The translations under genes were made by a program, and so were the position numbers. This document shows, piece by piece, positions 45,640 through 55,923 of a stretch of DNA of 64,000 nucleotides; positions within the stretch are counted from its first letter, which is position 1, and each line of letters opens with the position of its first letter. The DNA lies in NCBI GenBank assembly GCA_049840875.1, contig JASGJE010000006.1:434001-498000 (forward strand), read 5' to 3'. The stretch is from JAFDYH01 sp049840875 (GTDB taxonomy: Bacteria > Bacteroidota > Bacteroidia > Chitinophagales > Chitinophagaceae). The notes below the pieces were generated by a model. The model ran no database searches. It was given only the letters and a program-made list of their open reading frames with translations, and had not been told where the DNA came from.

Positions 45640-48012
45640 ATGCTTAAAAATTATTTCAAAACGACATTCAGGAATTTATGGAAGAGCAAAACATACAGCT
45701 TTCTGAACATTTTTGGCCTGGCTGTTGGCATTGCCTGTGCGGCGTTGATCTTTTTATGGATCGAGGATGAAATGACGTTCAATCACAATTTTGCGAAACG
45801 GAACTATATCTATCATGTGATGCAAAACGAGAAAAGCGACGCAGGCGTATCTACCAATGGCTCAACCCCCGGCCCTATCGCTGCTGCATTAAAAGCTGAA
45901 ATACCCGGCATTGTAAATAGTGGCCGTCTTAGCTGGGCGATGGACGAGCTTGTTGTTGTTGGCGATAAGACAATCAAACAAAATGGTATGTATGCAGACC
46001 CATCTATTCTTTCTATTTATTCATTACCATTTGTGCACGGTGACCCACATACAGCATTGAATGATCTGCAGTCGGTAGTGATCAGCGAATCGATGGCTGA
46101 CCGATTCTTTGGGAAAGATAATCCTGTTGGAAAAACGCTTAAGATGAATGCGAAAGGGTCTTACAGTGTTGATGGCCTGTACACTATTACCGGAGTGTTT
46201 AAAGATTTACCAGCTAATTGTTATTATCATTTTCAATGGCTCTCTCCTTATGAAACATGGGAGAATGGAAATACCTGGTTGAAACCATGGAGTAATAATC
46301 TTACAGAGACTATTGTTGAATTATCTCCTGCAGCTTCGCCATCATTGATCAATCGACAATTAAAAAACTACATCGGCAAGAAAGTTAGCGGTTCGACCAA
46401 TCAATGTTTTTTGTTTGGTATGAATGATTGGCATCTGCGGGGAAATTTTGTAAACGGAGTGCAGGACGGAGGCAATATCAAATACGTAAAATTGTTTTCA
46501 ACAATAGCAATTTTTATTCTTCTTATTGCCTGCATCAATTTTATGAACCTTGCAACAGCAAGATCGGAGCAACGAGCAAAAGAAGTAGGTGTATTGAAAG
46601 TAATGGGCGCTGGTAAAAAAGGATTGATCGGAAAGTTTATCAGTGAATCAATCGTACAATCATTTATCTCCGTTGTACTTGCTATCTGCCTGATATATTT
46701 ATTGATGCCATATTACAATGAGCTTGTACAAAAGCAGCTTGCCGTTAACCTATTCGAACTTTCTCATATTGGCAGTTTATTGTCGATTGCTATCGCCACC
46801 GGGTTGATTGCTGGTAGTTATCCTGCTTTTTATTTATCGTCATTTAATCCTATTAAAGTATTAAAAGGCATAAAACTGAAAAGCTCGGCCAGCGTGGTCT
46901 TCATCCGGAAGGGATTGGTGATAACACAATTCAGTGCTTCGGTTATATTGATCATTTCAACAATTATCATTTACCAGCAGGTGCAACATATCAGACAACG
47001 AGACCTTGGGTATAGTAAAGACCATTTACTATACATGGATTTGCAAGGAAACATGAAAGACCATTTCAGCGAAATTAAAAACAGTCTTATCGCTACCGGC
47101 TATGTGGAAAATGCAGCAATGAGCCTTCATGATGCGTTGCGAGTATATAGTTATGGAGATGGGTTCAACTGGCAAGGAAAAGATCCTAACAGCAAATTGC
47201 CAATTCACTCCAACGTGGTAAGCCCCAATTATCTTTCAACAATGCATATGAAACTGATTGAAGGCCGCGATTTTTATCCCGGCACGGCAGACAGTATGAA
47301 TATTATTATCAATGAAAGCATGGCAAATCTCATGGGCAAGGAAGGAAAAATCGGAAGCGTGATTACAAACTGGCGAAACAAATTAACGGTGATCGGAATA
47401 GTAAAGGATTTTATTTACAATGATATGTACGGTAAAAGTGCACCGCTATTATTCGTTTGTGGAAGTTATTCGGCCACTGTTATGGCAGTACGATTTAAAC
47501 CTGCTATCAATTTATCAAAGGCGATTGAAAAGACTGAGGAGATAATGAAAGCGGAAAACCCAGGCTTTCCGTTTGAATATCATTTTGCCGATAAAGATTT
47601 TGATAAACTCTTCTCCGCTGAAACATTAATTGGTAACCTGTCAGGGGTGTTTGCTATGCTTGCTGTTTTTATTTCCTGTCTTGGATTGTTTGGTCTTGCA
47701 GCGTATACTGCTGAGCGACGTACAAAGGAGATAGGCATACGCAAAGTACTTGGCGCATCTATTTTAAATCTTGCAGGATTGCTGGCGAAAGAATTTTTAC
47801 AATTAGTAACAATAGCATGTCTTGTTGCATTTCCGATTACATGGTGGTTAATGAATAACTGGTTGCAAGGCTATGCTTACAGAACAACAATTTACTGGTG
47901 GGTATTTGCAATTGCTGGTATTTTGGCTTTATTGATTGCTTTGATAACAGTTAGCTTCCAGGCTGTGAAGACCGCAGTAACAAATCCGGTGAAGAGCCTG
48001 AGAACGGAATGA
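45640..48012 (+). CDS. ABC transporter permease, MacB/FtsX family
   Basis: The 790-residue protein is a duplicated FtsX-type permease. An N-terminal helix (about 20-42) is followed by a MacB-like periplasmic domain and a three-helix FtsX domain at about 285-410 with FMNLATARSEQRAKEVGVLK. A second periplasmic domain and a second FtsX domain at about 665-785 carry AAYTAERRTKEIGIRKVLGAS. In Bacteroidota such permeases pair with a separate ATPase in lipoprotein, peptide or antibiotic export. No ATPase is adjacent. The start is an ATG at 45640. Confidence 0.93.
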   Translation: MLKNYFKTTFRNLWKSKTYSFLNIFGLAVGIACAALIFLWIEDEMTFNHNFAKRNYIYHVMQNEKSDAGVSTNGSTPGPIAAALKAEIPGIVNSGRLSWAMDELVVVGDKTIKQNGMYADPSILSIYSLPFVHGDPHTALNDLQSVVISESMADRFFGKDNPVGKTLKMNAKGSYSVDGLYTITGVFKDLPANCYYHFQWLSPYETWENGNTWLKPWSNNLTETIVELSPAASPSLINRQLKNYIGKKVSGSTNQCFLFGMNDWHLRGNFVNGVQDGGNIKYVKLFSTIAIFILLIACINFMNLATARSEQRAKEVGVLKVMGAGKKGLIGKFISESIVQSFISVVLAICLIYLLMPYYNELVQKQLAVNLFELSHIGSLLSIAIATGLIAGSYPAFYLSSFNPIKVLKGIKLKSSASVVFIRKGLVITQFSASVILIISTIIIYQQVQHIRQRDLGYSKDHLLYMDLQGNMKDHFSEIKNSLIATGYVENAAMSLHDALRVYSYGDGFNWQGKDPNSKLPIHSNVVSPNYLSTMHMKLIEGRDFYPGTADSMNIIINESMANLMGKEGKIGSVITNWRNKLTVIGIVKDFIYNDMYGKSAPLLFVCGSYSATVMAVRFKPAINLSKAIEKTEEIMKAENPGFPFEYHFADKDFDKLFSAETLIGNLSGVFAMLAVFISCLGLFGLAAYTAERRTKEIGIRKVLGASILNLAGLLAKEFLQLVTIACLVAFPITWWLMNNWLQGYAYRTTIYWWVFAIAGILALLIALITVSFQAVKTAVTNPVKSLRTE

Positions 48013-48592
48013 TGCAATTTGAAAATTTGAAGATGAGGGAATGTGAAAATGAATGTGAGTGAAAAATACTTTTTGCCATTGTACTTCTATATTCACTAAC
48101 ATAATACCTGAAGGCAATTGGTTTATATTTTATTCTTTCATCGTTGATCACTCGTTGTTTGTCGGGTCGTTGATATATGTCATCAATTAATTCACAAGTG
48201 CGTTGCCCGAAGCATACTGTACAGCACAGCAAAAGATCAATATGGTTGCAAATTGCAAAACTTCTGATTGGCTACGAACGTAATATAGATATTGGATTTT
48301 ATCGAATAACTGCTAGAACATCCATTATTAAATATTGTATCCACGAAGAAGAACGATTGCGCACAAGCGAAAAATAGCCGTGTTTATCTGCGTCTGTACA
48401 ATCAAGCAGAGTAACAGCAACTGTTTTTTCTCACCTACGCGACCAAACCAATTATAACTACAGCGCAATCAACAGAACCCTTTATCGATCTGAACCTGAC
48501 GATGCTTGCAAAAGCACCGATAGGATAACTTTTTGTGTACACTTTAATCAGTAGTTATAAATCAAATTAGGCAACCAAAACAAGTTTCAACT
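48013..48592 (+). other. 580-nt intergenic region before susC
   Basis: I see no supported gene. Right after the permease stop (about 48015-48061) is a low-complexity stretch built from short units such as TTTGAAAA and GTGAAAATGAATGTG, common in Bacteroidota intergenic regions. The rest is featureless. The susC promoter presumably lies near 48530-48580, where a TTTTTGTG precedes an AT-rich stretch, but I cannot place a good -7 box. Confidence 0.4.
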
Positions 48593-51500
48593 ATGAAACA
48601 AAACTTTCACCTGGCACCGGGCAAAAATCATGCGTTCCGGAGTACCAGGTTAATTTCGATTGCAAATCAATTAAGAGTAAAAGTTTTTATCGGCAGCTTT
48701 TTACTCCTGTTATTTTCTGTTAATCAAATCAGCTTTGCCCAGGATAACCGTACCGCGGATGTAACGGGTACAGTTGTAAATGAAAAAGGAGAGATACTGC
48801 AAGGCGCTACGGTACAAGCTACGAATGTAAGCAGCAAGCATGTCATAGCCGCGGTAACCGATGAAAACGGCGTTTTTCTTTTTAGAAAGCTGGCTGTAGG
48901 CAACAAGTATAACTTCAGCGTTTCATTTCTAGGTTATGAACAACAACTCGTGAGTGAGTATGAAGTAAGCGGCACAGAAAAAAATTCACTAACAGTAAAG
49001 CTCAAAGAAAAGAATGCAGTACTTGGCCAGGTGGTGGTAACAGCATTGGGTATTACACAGAAAAAAGCTTCACTTGGATATGCTACGCAGGAAATAAAAG
49101 GATCTACGCTCAATGAGGCGAGAGATAACAACTTTGTAAACTCCATCTCTGGTCGTGTTGCCGGTGTAAATATTATTTCGGGAACAACGGTTGGGGCCAG
49201 CGCAAGAATTACAATCCGTGGTGAATCCTCACTTAACTATTTTAAAAACCAACCATTGGTAGTTATTGATGGTGTGCCGGTGGCTAATGATCCGGTAAGT
49301 AATCCTGGTGGTTCTACTCCTGACTATGGAAGTTCATTGGATGAATTGAATCCTGCCGATATAGAATCAGTAAACGTATTGAAAGGCGCTGCAGCATCAG
49401 CGTTATATGGTTCAAGAGCGGCCAGCGGCGCATTGGTTATTACTACCAAGTCTGGCGCTAAAAGAAAAGGTATTGGTATCAGTTTCACTACTGGCTATAC
49501 ATGGGAAAACCCTTTGCTTCTACCGAAGTTTCAAAATTCATTTGGTGCTGGTAACGATGGATTGTACCAGGGATCTAATTTCGGAAACAGCAATAATGGA
49601 CTTTATCCAAATGGTATCAATGAAGATTGGGATGAAAGCTGGGGTCCTGCAACCAACGGCCAGTTGATTGCACAGTTCAATTCTCCGACAACAAATGGTT
49701 TCCGTGGCGCGGACGTGAACCTTCCTAATCGCGGGGATATTATTCCAACACCTTTTGTTAGTTATCCAAACAACATGAAGGATTATTTTGAAACCGGCCA
49801 TACACGTTATAATTCGGTTGCGTTGACCGGTGGCAATGACCAGGCGAATTTCCGTTTTTCTTATACCAATAATGATGAAAAAGGTATTGTGCCCAACAAT
49901 GATCTGACAAGAAACGTATTCAATCTCAAATCAAGCTATAAACTTTCTGATCGTTTAACAGCGGATGTTGCTGCAACCTATACCAATACAAAAAGCTCGA
50001 GCCGTCCGAATCTGGGCTATGATAACGGAACGCCAATGTATGAATTTGTATGGTTTGACAGAAGCATCGATATGAATAGCCTACGCAATTACTGGCAACC
50101 AGGATTAGTAGGCATTCAACAGTTTTCGCAAGACTATGGTAACTCTCACGATAACCCATTCTTTACTGCATACCAGAATACCAATGGACAAACAAAGGAT
50201 CAGATTTTTGGAAATGCAAAGTTCACCTACAAGATTCTCGAAAATCTCAGCGTGATGGGCCGTGTGGGAACTGATTATTTTAATGACTTCAGACCTTCAC
50301 AGAAAGCATTCAGCAGTTTAAATAATCCGCAGGGCTCTTATGGTGAAACAACATTGAAATACCAGGAAAACAACTACGACTTTCTTATTAACTATAAGAA
50401 GGAGATTAAAGATTTCAACTTTGATATCTCTGCCGGTGGTAACACCATGGAGAGATCACGTAGTTCAAGATCAGCCAGCACACAGTCACTTGTTATTCCT
50501 GGAATTTACAGTTTGAATAACAATGCCTCAACCGTCAATAACTCCGCGTACAATGAAAAGCGTAGAACAAACAGTTTGTATGGATTCTTCCAGGGAGATT
50601 ATCAAGGAAAAGTTTACCTGAACCTGACAGCACGCAACGACTGGTCAAGCACGTTACCTGCTTCTAACAACTCTTATTTCTATCCATCTGTTAACTCAAG
50701 CATTTTGTTCAACAGGATATTTAAGATGTCTGAAAAAATCGACCTGTTGAAACTGCGATTAGCGTATGCACAAGCGGGTAATGATGCTGATCCATATAAT
50801 ATTCTTACGCCGTATAATCAGCAACCTCTTTACAATGGAATTGCTTCGGTATCAGAAAGCGGTCAGTTAAACAACCTGAACCTGAAACCTGAAAAAAGCA
50901 GTACAACAGAAGTGGGTGTTGAAGTTGCATTATTCAAAGGACGTTTAGGATTGGATGTAACAGCGTATAGCACAAGTTCAAAAAACCAGATTCTTTCATT
51001 GCCAACACCAACTTCTTCCGGATATAACAGCCGTGTGATAAATGCCGGTGAAATATCCAACAAGGGTATTGAAGTACAATTAAATGCTGTGCCATTAAAA
51101 TTCGGTAACGGATTTACCTGGAATATGAATATCAATTTTGCACGCAACATCAGTAAAGTTGTATCACTTGCTCCTGACGTTGATAGAATCGTTCAATTAG
51201 CGCCAGGTGAAGATGCATCAATACAAGCTGTGGTTGGTCAACGAATGGGCGCATTGTATGGACCAGGTTTTGTAAGAGTGCCGGATGGTGAATTGAAAGG
51301 ATTGCCAATCATTGGAACCAACGGCCGGGCAGAAGTAACATCAACGTCTATCTACCTTGGTAATATTAATCCTGACTGGACGGCAGGTATTACAAACCGT
51401 TTTTCTTATAAAGGAATTTATTTAGAGTTCCTGTTTGATATGAACCATGGTGGTGTGATGGTTTCCCGTTTCATAAATAAAGCAACTGGTGCGGGACAAT

Positions 51501-51961
51501 TGGCAGAAACTGCAGAAGCAAGATTGAAACATGCACCGGATGATGTATACAATACCGATTATTATCGAGATGGTGGTGTATTGCAACCGGACGGCAGCTA
51601 TCAACGTAACCTGCAGATATTCGATGGTTCTTATAGCAAAGGATTGATCGGCACTGGCCCACGCGATTTCTATAAACGCTATTATGATCACAACTCAGAG
51701 CAGCAATTAGTTGATCGTTCATTTGTAAAACTCAGAGAAGCGAAGATTGGCTATAATCTTCCAAAGAAGATTTACTCAAACCTTCCTATTCAGAACATCA
51801 ACATCTCTCTTGTTGGACGCAACTTGTTGTTGTTTACCAAGAATGATCAGTTTGATCCTGAAACAGGCGCATCTACAGGCAATGGATTGGTTGGTGGTTT
51901 TGAAAATCTCAGCTTACCAACTACAAGAAGTTTTGGAGCAAACCTGAGTATTAATTTCTAA
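48593..51961 (+). CDS. SusC/RagA-type TonB-linked outer-membrane protein
   Basis: The 1122-residue receptor has a signal peptide at about 31-50 (ending ISFAQ) after a longer than usual n-region. A CarboxypepD_reg domain follows at about 56-135 and a TonB plug with VVVTALGITQKKASLGYATQ and NSISGRVAGVNI. The 22-stranded barrel ends in a terminal aromatic strand (RSFGANLSINF). With the SusD partner 19 nt downstream, it should import glycans or peptides across the outer membrane. No TonB box or sensor gene is next to it. The GH43 gene lies just downstream. Confidence 0.97.
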   Translation: MKQNFHLAPGKNHAFRSTRLISIANQLRVKVFIGSFLLLLFSVNQISFAQDNRTADVTGTVVNEKGEILQGATVQATNVSSKHVIAAVTDENGVFLFRKLAVGNKYNFSVSFLGYEQQLVSEYEVSGTEKNSLTVKLKEKNAVLGQVVVTALGITQKKASLGYATQEIKGSTLNEARDNNFVNSISGRVAGVNIISGTTVGASARITIRGESSLNYFKNQPLVVIDGVPVANDPVSNPGGSTPDYGSSLDELNPADIESVNVLKGAAASALYGSRAASGALVITTKSGAKRKGIGISFTTGYTWENPLLLPKFQNSFGAGNDGLYQGSNFGNSNNGLYPNGINEDWDESWGPATNGQLIAQFNSPTTNGFRGADVNLPNRGDIIPTPFVSYPNNMKDYFETGHTRYNSVALTGGNDQANFRFSYTNNDEKGIVPNNDLTRNVFNLKSSYKLSDRLTADVAATYTNTKSSSRPNLGYDNGTPMYEFVWFDRSIDMNSLRNYWQPGLVGIQQFSQDYGNSHDNPFFTAYQNTNGQTKDQIFGNAKFTYKILENLSVMGRVGTDYFNDFRPSQKAFSSLNNPQGSYGETTLKYQENNYDFLINYKKEIKDFNFDISAGGNTMERSRSSRSASTQSLVIPGIYSLNNNASTVNNSAYNEKRRTNSLYGFFQGDYQGKVYLNLTARNDWSSTLPASNNSYFYPSVNSSILFNRIFKMSEKIDLLKLRLAYAQAGNDADPYNILTPYNQQPLYNGIASVSESGQLNNLNLKPEKSSTTEVGVEVALFKGRLGLDVTAYSTSSKNQILSLPTPTSSGYNSRVINAGEISNKGIEVQLNAVPLKFGNGFTWNMNINFARNISKVVSLAPDVDRIVQLAPGEDASIQAVVGQRMGALYGPGFVRVPDGELKGLPIIGTNGRAEVTSTSIYLGNINPDWTAGITNRFSYKGIYLEFLFDMNHGGVMVSRFINKATGAGQLAETAEARLKHAPDDVYNTDYYRDGGVLQPDGSYQRNLQIFDGSYSKGLIGTGPRDFYKRYYDHNSEQQLVDRSFVKLREAKIGYNLPKKIYSNLPIQNINISLVGRNLLLFTKNDQFDPETGASTGNGLVGGFENLSLPTTRSFGANLSINF

Positions 51962-51979
51962 TTTTTTAATTCTAAGATT

Positions 51980-53506
51980 ATGAACGCAAGAATATATATC
52001 GGAACCATTGCACTGGCGGTTATCGTTTTCTCGGGTTGTACGAAACGTTTTGATACAATCAACCAGAATCCGAATCAACCGGACCATGTGGACAATGAGC
52101 AATTATTTTTACCAACGATCATTAAGAATTCAGTTCGCAACTATTCTTATATCTCACAGTTTGGCGCCAGTGTATTGGGCGATTATTACGCCAATCAATA
52201 CAATAGTGGCTTTGATGATGCTTTCACAGCAAGCCAGACTGAAGGAAGTTTTCTCTGGAACTTTTTCAATGTGTTGAAAGACGTTGAGAATTATCGCGTA
52301 CTCAGTCATGATAAAAGCGATAAGAACAACGAAGGCGTGGCATTGGTAATGAGAAGCTGGATGTTCCAGGTAATTACAGATAATTATGGTGATATACCAT
52401 ATAGTCAATCTGTACAAGGTAAAGAGTCTGGTGTTTTCCAACCAGCATATGATAAACAGGAAAGTGTTTATTATGCATTATTGGATTCATTAAAACAAGC
52501 GAATACGTTATTGTCATCCGGTACAGATCCCATCAATTCTGATATACTAATGGGAGGAAGCGCTCTTCGCTGGAGAGAGTTTGCAAATGGTTTGAGACTT
52601 CGTTTACTCATGCGCATGTCAAACGTGAGTGGAGCAACAGTGAATGTGGGAACAGAGATGAGCGCTATAGTTAGCGATCCGGCTACTTATCCTTTATTTC
52701 AGACGTATGAAGACCAGGCGGCATTGCAATTTCTTACTGATAATGGTTTTGAATTTCCAGCCTATCACAACTCACCGATTGGCGATTATCATTTAAGCAC
52801 AACATTGGAAACAAACCTGAAAGCGCTGAATGATCCACGCATCGGTTATTTCGCAATGCCAACCCAGGCTTCACTTTCAGGAACGCCCGTTTATCAAGGT
52901 GTGCCAAATGGTATCGGCACAAGTGAAACCAGCTATAATGGCGGAGCGAATAACCAAAGCCAGGAAGCTCCGGTATTAATGCCGGTTGCAGGTTATTCTT
53001 TTTCCTCACCAACTGCCGCGCAAGGTATTTTGCTTTCGTGTGCCGAGGTACAGTTTATTCTTGCAGAAGGAAAAGAACGTGGTTTAATCAGTGGTGGAAG
53101 TGATGCTGAAACGTATTATATGAATGGCATTAACGATCAGTTTAATTATGATGCATCACGTTTATCACAATTATCGCTTCCTTTCCCGGTTGATATTACA
53201 CCAGACCTAAGTTATTTTACACAAACCGGTGTAGCGTATACAGGAACTACTGATGAAAAGCTATACAAGATCCGTATTCAGAGATGGTTCTCTATGTTCT
53301 ATACAGGTTTCGAGGGCTGGTCGGAGTGGAGAAGAACCGGCGTACCAAAAGAAACAGTGATTGGGCCATCAAGCGCTATTGCTGCATGGCCAAGAAGAAT
53401 ACGTTATCCATTGTCTGAGCAAACAGAAAATACAACTAATTACAACGCTGCTGTACAAGTGCAGGGTGCAGATGATTTGTTGACAAGAGTATGGTGGAAT
53501 AAATAA
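51980..53506 (+). CDS. SusD/RagB-family surface lipoprotein
   Basis: The 508-residue protein is a SusD-like substrate-binding lipoprotein. Its signal ends in the lipobox FSGC (cysteine near 20), placing it on the outer-membrane surface above SusC. Helical TPR-type repeats are visible, and it ends with the typical R-I-R-Y-P and NNAAV-type C-terminal region. It belongs to the SusD-like_2 group by its N-terminal R-F-D-T-I-N-Q-N-P-N-Q-P. The spacing (19 nt) shows an operon with SusC. Confidence 0.95.
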   Translation: MNARIYIGTIALAVIVFSGCTKRFDTINQNPNQPDHVDNEQLFLPTIIKNSVRNYSYISQFGASVLGDYYANQYNSGFDDAFTASQTEGSFLWNFFNVLKDVENYRVLSHDKSDKNNEGVALVMRSWMFQVITDNYGDIPYSQSVQGKESGVFQPAYDKQESVYYALLDSLKQANTLLSSGTDPINSDILMGGSALRWREFANGLRLRLLMRMSNVSGATVNVGTEMSAIVSDPATYPLFQTYEDQAALQFLTDNGFEFPAYHNSPIGDYHLSTTLETNLKALNDPRIGYFAMPTQASLSGTPVYQGVPNGIGTSETSYNGGANNQSQEAPVLMPVAGYSFSSPTAAQGILLSCAEVQFILAEGKERGLISGGSDAETYYMNGINDQFNYDASRLSQLSLPFPVDITPDLSYFTQTGVAYTGTTDEKLYKIRIQRWFSMFYTGFEGWSEWRRTGVPKETVIGPSSAIAAWPRRIRYPLSEQTENTTNYNAAVQVQGADDLLTRVWWNK

Positions 53507-53539
53507 GTATAAAATAGCAGAGTTTATACGGGTTGTTCA

Positions 53540-53585
53540 TAAATCATAGGGCCTGCGCTTTAATTAGTGCGGGCCCTATGATTTA
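53540..53585. terminator. Large hairpin between susD and GH43 gene
   Basis: TAAATCATAGGGCC pairs with GGCCCTATGATTTA, extended by G-C and wobble pairs to about 19 bp, with a loop of 8 nt. There is no clear T-run on either side, so it is a probable but not certain bidirectional terminator. Confidence 0.6.
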
Positions 53586-53623
53586 TATAGGTAAAAGAGA
53601 TATAACTATTAAATAGCGGGAAA

Positions 53624-54760
53624 CTATTTTTTAGCGGTTGGTTTAAATCCTGAAGGCAAAGGCTGCGCTACTGTTGTAGGACCATTTACTTTTAGTTTAC
53701 CATCTTTCACACTCATACGATCAATAAAGACGACTCTATCTTCACCCGTAGCCGTTGTTCTCGCATGATAGACACAGAACATTTCTTTTTTATCAGGAGA
53801 ATAGAAAATATTATTGTGTCCTGTCCCAGTAACGGTACCGCCGGTTGCCGCATTTTTTTGCAATACAGGGTTGTTTGCAGCTTTTTTAAACGGACCTAAA
53901 GGAGATTTTGCCGTGGCATATCCAACCGCATAATTCTTCCCGGCAAAATTATTGGCTGAATACATGATATAGTAATCATCGCCCTTACGGAATGTTATTG
54001 AACCTTCGGTCCAGCGCCGGTTTACTTCATGCGATGTAACTGAACGGCTTTCCCATTCAGCTTGTTTATCATTGAGCGTTAACGGTGGTTGTAGTAATAA
54101 AACAGGTTCTCCGATTACGCCGGAGAAATCAGGTTTTAATTCAACACCATACACCCAGCTCTCTTCAATGTTACTATACCAGCCTTTTTGCTTTGCTTCT
54201 GTTGCAAGCTCACTCTCCACGGAATGTTTATAACAACATCTTGAATAATACAAATACAGCTTACCATCTTTATCGAAGAAAACGTCTGCATCAATGATGG
54301 GATAACCAGGATCAAAGATTGGTTTGTCTGAAAAATCAACAAATGGCCCTTCCGGTTTATCAGCGACAGCGATGCCGATTTTGAAATTCTCCAGCTCATT
54401 TGTCGGGTTGTATCGCCATTGCGCACTGTAGAACATATAATACTTATCTTTTACTTTATACACTTCCGGCGCCCAGAATGCATCGATACCAAATGATTTG
54501 TCCGGATCAGCTGTATAAACCTGTCCAAGTGATTCCCAGTTACTGAGATCCTTTGATTTATAAGCGGGAAAACCATTTCTTGCACCAGTACCATAGAGAT
54601 AATATGTACCGTCATCATATAAAATATAGGGATCACCGAGTTTGACGGGAAGGGGGTTTGAGTAAGTACTTTTAGTCGAAAGCGGTTGTTGTGCGAATAA
54701 ATATTGCGAGGTTATAACTACAAGCAAAGTAGCCAATAGGGTAGTTGAATTCTTTTTCAT
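53624..54760 (-). CDS. Glycoside hydrolase family 43
   Basis: The 378-residue secreted enzyme (signal peptide 1-23) has the five-bladed propeller catalytic residues of GH43: base D43 in LGDPYILYDD, pKa-modulating D157 in IIDADVFFD, and acid E252 in TEGSITF. Expected activities are arabinofuranosidase, xylosidase or related enzymes acting on plant hemicellulose. It is convergent with susD, and the close clustering suggests the SusCD pair imports related sugars. Confidence 0.93.
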   Translation of the reverse strand: MKKNSTTLLATLLVVITSQYLFAQQPLSTKSTYSNPLPVKLGDPYILYDDGTYYLYGTGARNGFPAYKSKDLSNWESLGQVYTADPDKSFGIDAFWAPEVYKVKDKYYMFYSAQWRYNPTNELENFKIGIAVADKPEGPFVDFSDKPIFDPGYPIIDADVFFDKDGKLYLYYSRCCYKHSVESELATEAKQKGWYSNIEESWVYGVELKPDFSGVIGEPVLLLQPPLTLNDKQAEWESRSVTSHEVNRRWTEGSITFRKGDDYYIMYSANNFAGKNYAVGYATAKSPLGPFKKAANNPVLQKNAATGGTVTGTGHNNIFYSPDKKEMFCVYHARTTATGEDRVVFIDRMSVKDGKLKVNGPTTVAQPLPSGFKPTAKK

Positions 54761-54792
54761 GAATGATAATTGATGAGATCGAAAATAGTAGT

Positions 54793-55167
54793 TTATTGTT
54801 TTCTAATTAAAGTCAACGTTTCAGGTTGACCGCTTCGGTTCATGTCGAACACGAGGCTGTCTTTTGTAAGCTTTATAATTTTTACCATTATTTCCTGTTC
54901 GCCCTTAGGTGTAGTAAACAGCATATCTTTTTCTACTTTGTAAGTTCCGGTCTGTTTGGTGCCGACATATTCATACGTATATTCTTCCTTATCATTAAAT
55001 GTGAAATGCGTATCCTTCGTATTCAGATCTGATTGGTTTCCGTTTACAAGCCATTCTGCGCCGTCCCAATTGCCAATGATCAGCTTGTTGTTTTTCGTAA
55101 CAGAGTCGCATGACGAAAGAAGACAAACAATTGCGAGAAGAGTAATCAGTTGATTTCTGTGTTTCAT
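54793..55167 (-). CDS. Small lipocalin-like lipoprotein
   Basis: The 124-residue protein has a lipoprotein signal (lipobox LSSC, cysteine at about 20). Its beta-rich mature domain begins IGNWDGAEW, like the lipocalin-type small lipoproteins of Bacteroidota, and ends with SLVFDMNRSGQPETLTLIRK. No function can be assigned. It is 33 nt upstream of the GH43 gene on the same strand and probably co-transcribed. Confidence 0.75.
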   Translation of the reverse strand: MKHRNQLITLLAIVCLLSSCDSVTKNNKLIIGNWDGAEWLVNGNQSDLNTKDTHFTFNDKEEYTYEYVGTKQTGTYKVEKDMLFTTPKGEQEIMVKIIKLTKDSLVFDMNRSGQPETLTLIRKQ

Positions 55168-55314
55168 AAAATTTTGGTTGAGTAATTATTAAAAGTACAA
55201 TGTTTATTGAAAAGGCTGTCGCAATTGTGATCAATAGAAATTCAGGGTTGCTTTTATTGTAGATGCTAATACGTATGCAAAGACTGTAGAAAGACTCCTG
55301 AAAAGAAATTTGCT

Positions 55315-55351
55315 AAAAATAGACAACTCTGTCTATTTTTCTATATCTTTG
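55315..55351 (+). promoter_or_regulatory. TetR operator and -7 box
   Basis: AAAAATAGACA and TGTCTATTTTT form a perfect 11-bp inverted repeat with a 4-nt ACTC spacer (55315-55340). It directly abuts the -7 box TATCTTTG (55344-55351). The tetR ATG is only 5 nt further. The TAGACA-N4-TGTCTA core is typical of TetR operators, so the regulator almost certainly represses its own operon here. Confidence 0.75.
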
Positions 55352-55355
55352 TTTT

Positions 55356-55922
55356 ATGACACAACCAAGAGGACAAGCAGTAATTGATAAGATACTTGAT
55401 ACAGCCGAGCGTCTTTTCTACACGCAAGGGTACAGTAGTACTGGCATCAACCAGGTAATAGAAGAAGCTGATATCGCAAAAGCGTCTCTTTATAAACACT
55501 ACGAATCAAAGACTGATTTGCTGGTGGCGTATGTTCAACGTACCCGTGAGCGTTGGTTTTCACGTCTCGTAGGCGCTGTAGAAAAAACTTACAATCCAAA
55601 AGAAAAACTACTTGTGCTTTTTGATCATCATGGCGAGCGACAGCAAACCAGGGAATTTGGCGGATGCCCTTTTATAAAGGCAAATGATGAAACGGGAATG
55701 AGCGAACCTCGTGTATTGGATGAGATACAACAAACAAAACAACAACTCAGAGACTATGTGAAAAAACTGGTTGCAGCATCCGGTCATAGAAAATTACTGA
55801 CGGACAAAGAGCTGACAGATATGATATATATAATGCTGGAAGGAGCTGTTGTTGCTGCATCCGTTTTTAAACAAACAAATGATCTGCAGTCTGCAAAAAA
55901 AATAATCAGAAAACTTATTTGA
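55356..55922 (+). CDS. TetR-family transcriptional repressor
   Basis: The 188-residue protein has an N-terminal helix-turn-helix, with ILDTAERLFYTQGYSSTGI and IAKASLYKHYESK at about residues 13-54. Its alpha-helical ligand domain contains GGCPFIKANDE and Y-N-P-K-E-K-L. It starts immediately before the MFS transporter gene (1-nt gap), and its promoter contains a perfect operator palindrome. It is expected to release the promoter when it binds the compound that the transporter exports. Confidence 0.93.
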   Translation: MTQPRGQAVIDKILDTAERLFYTQGYSSTGINQVIEEADIAKASLYKHYESKTDLLVAYVQRTRERWFSRLVGAVEKTYNPKEKLLVLFDHHGERQQTREFGGCPFIKANDETGMSEPRVLDEIQQTKQQLRDYVKKLVAASGHRKLLTDKELTDMIYIMLEGAVVAASVFKQTNDLQSAKKIIRKLI

Positions 55923-55923
55923 T

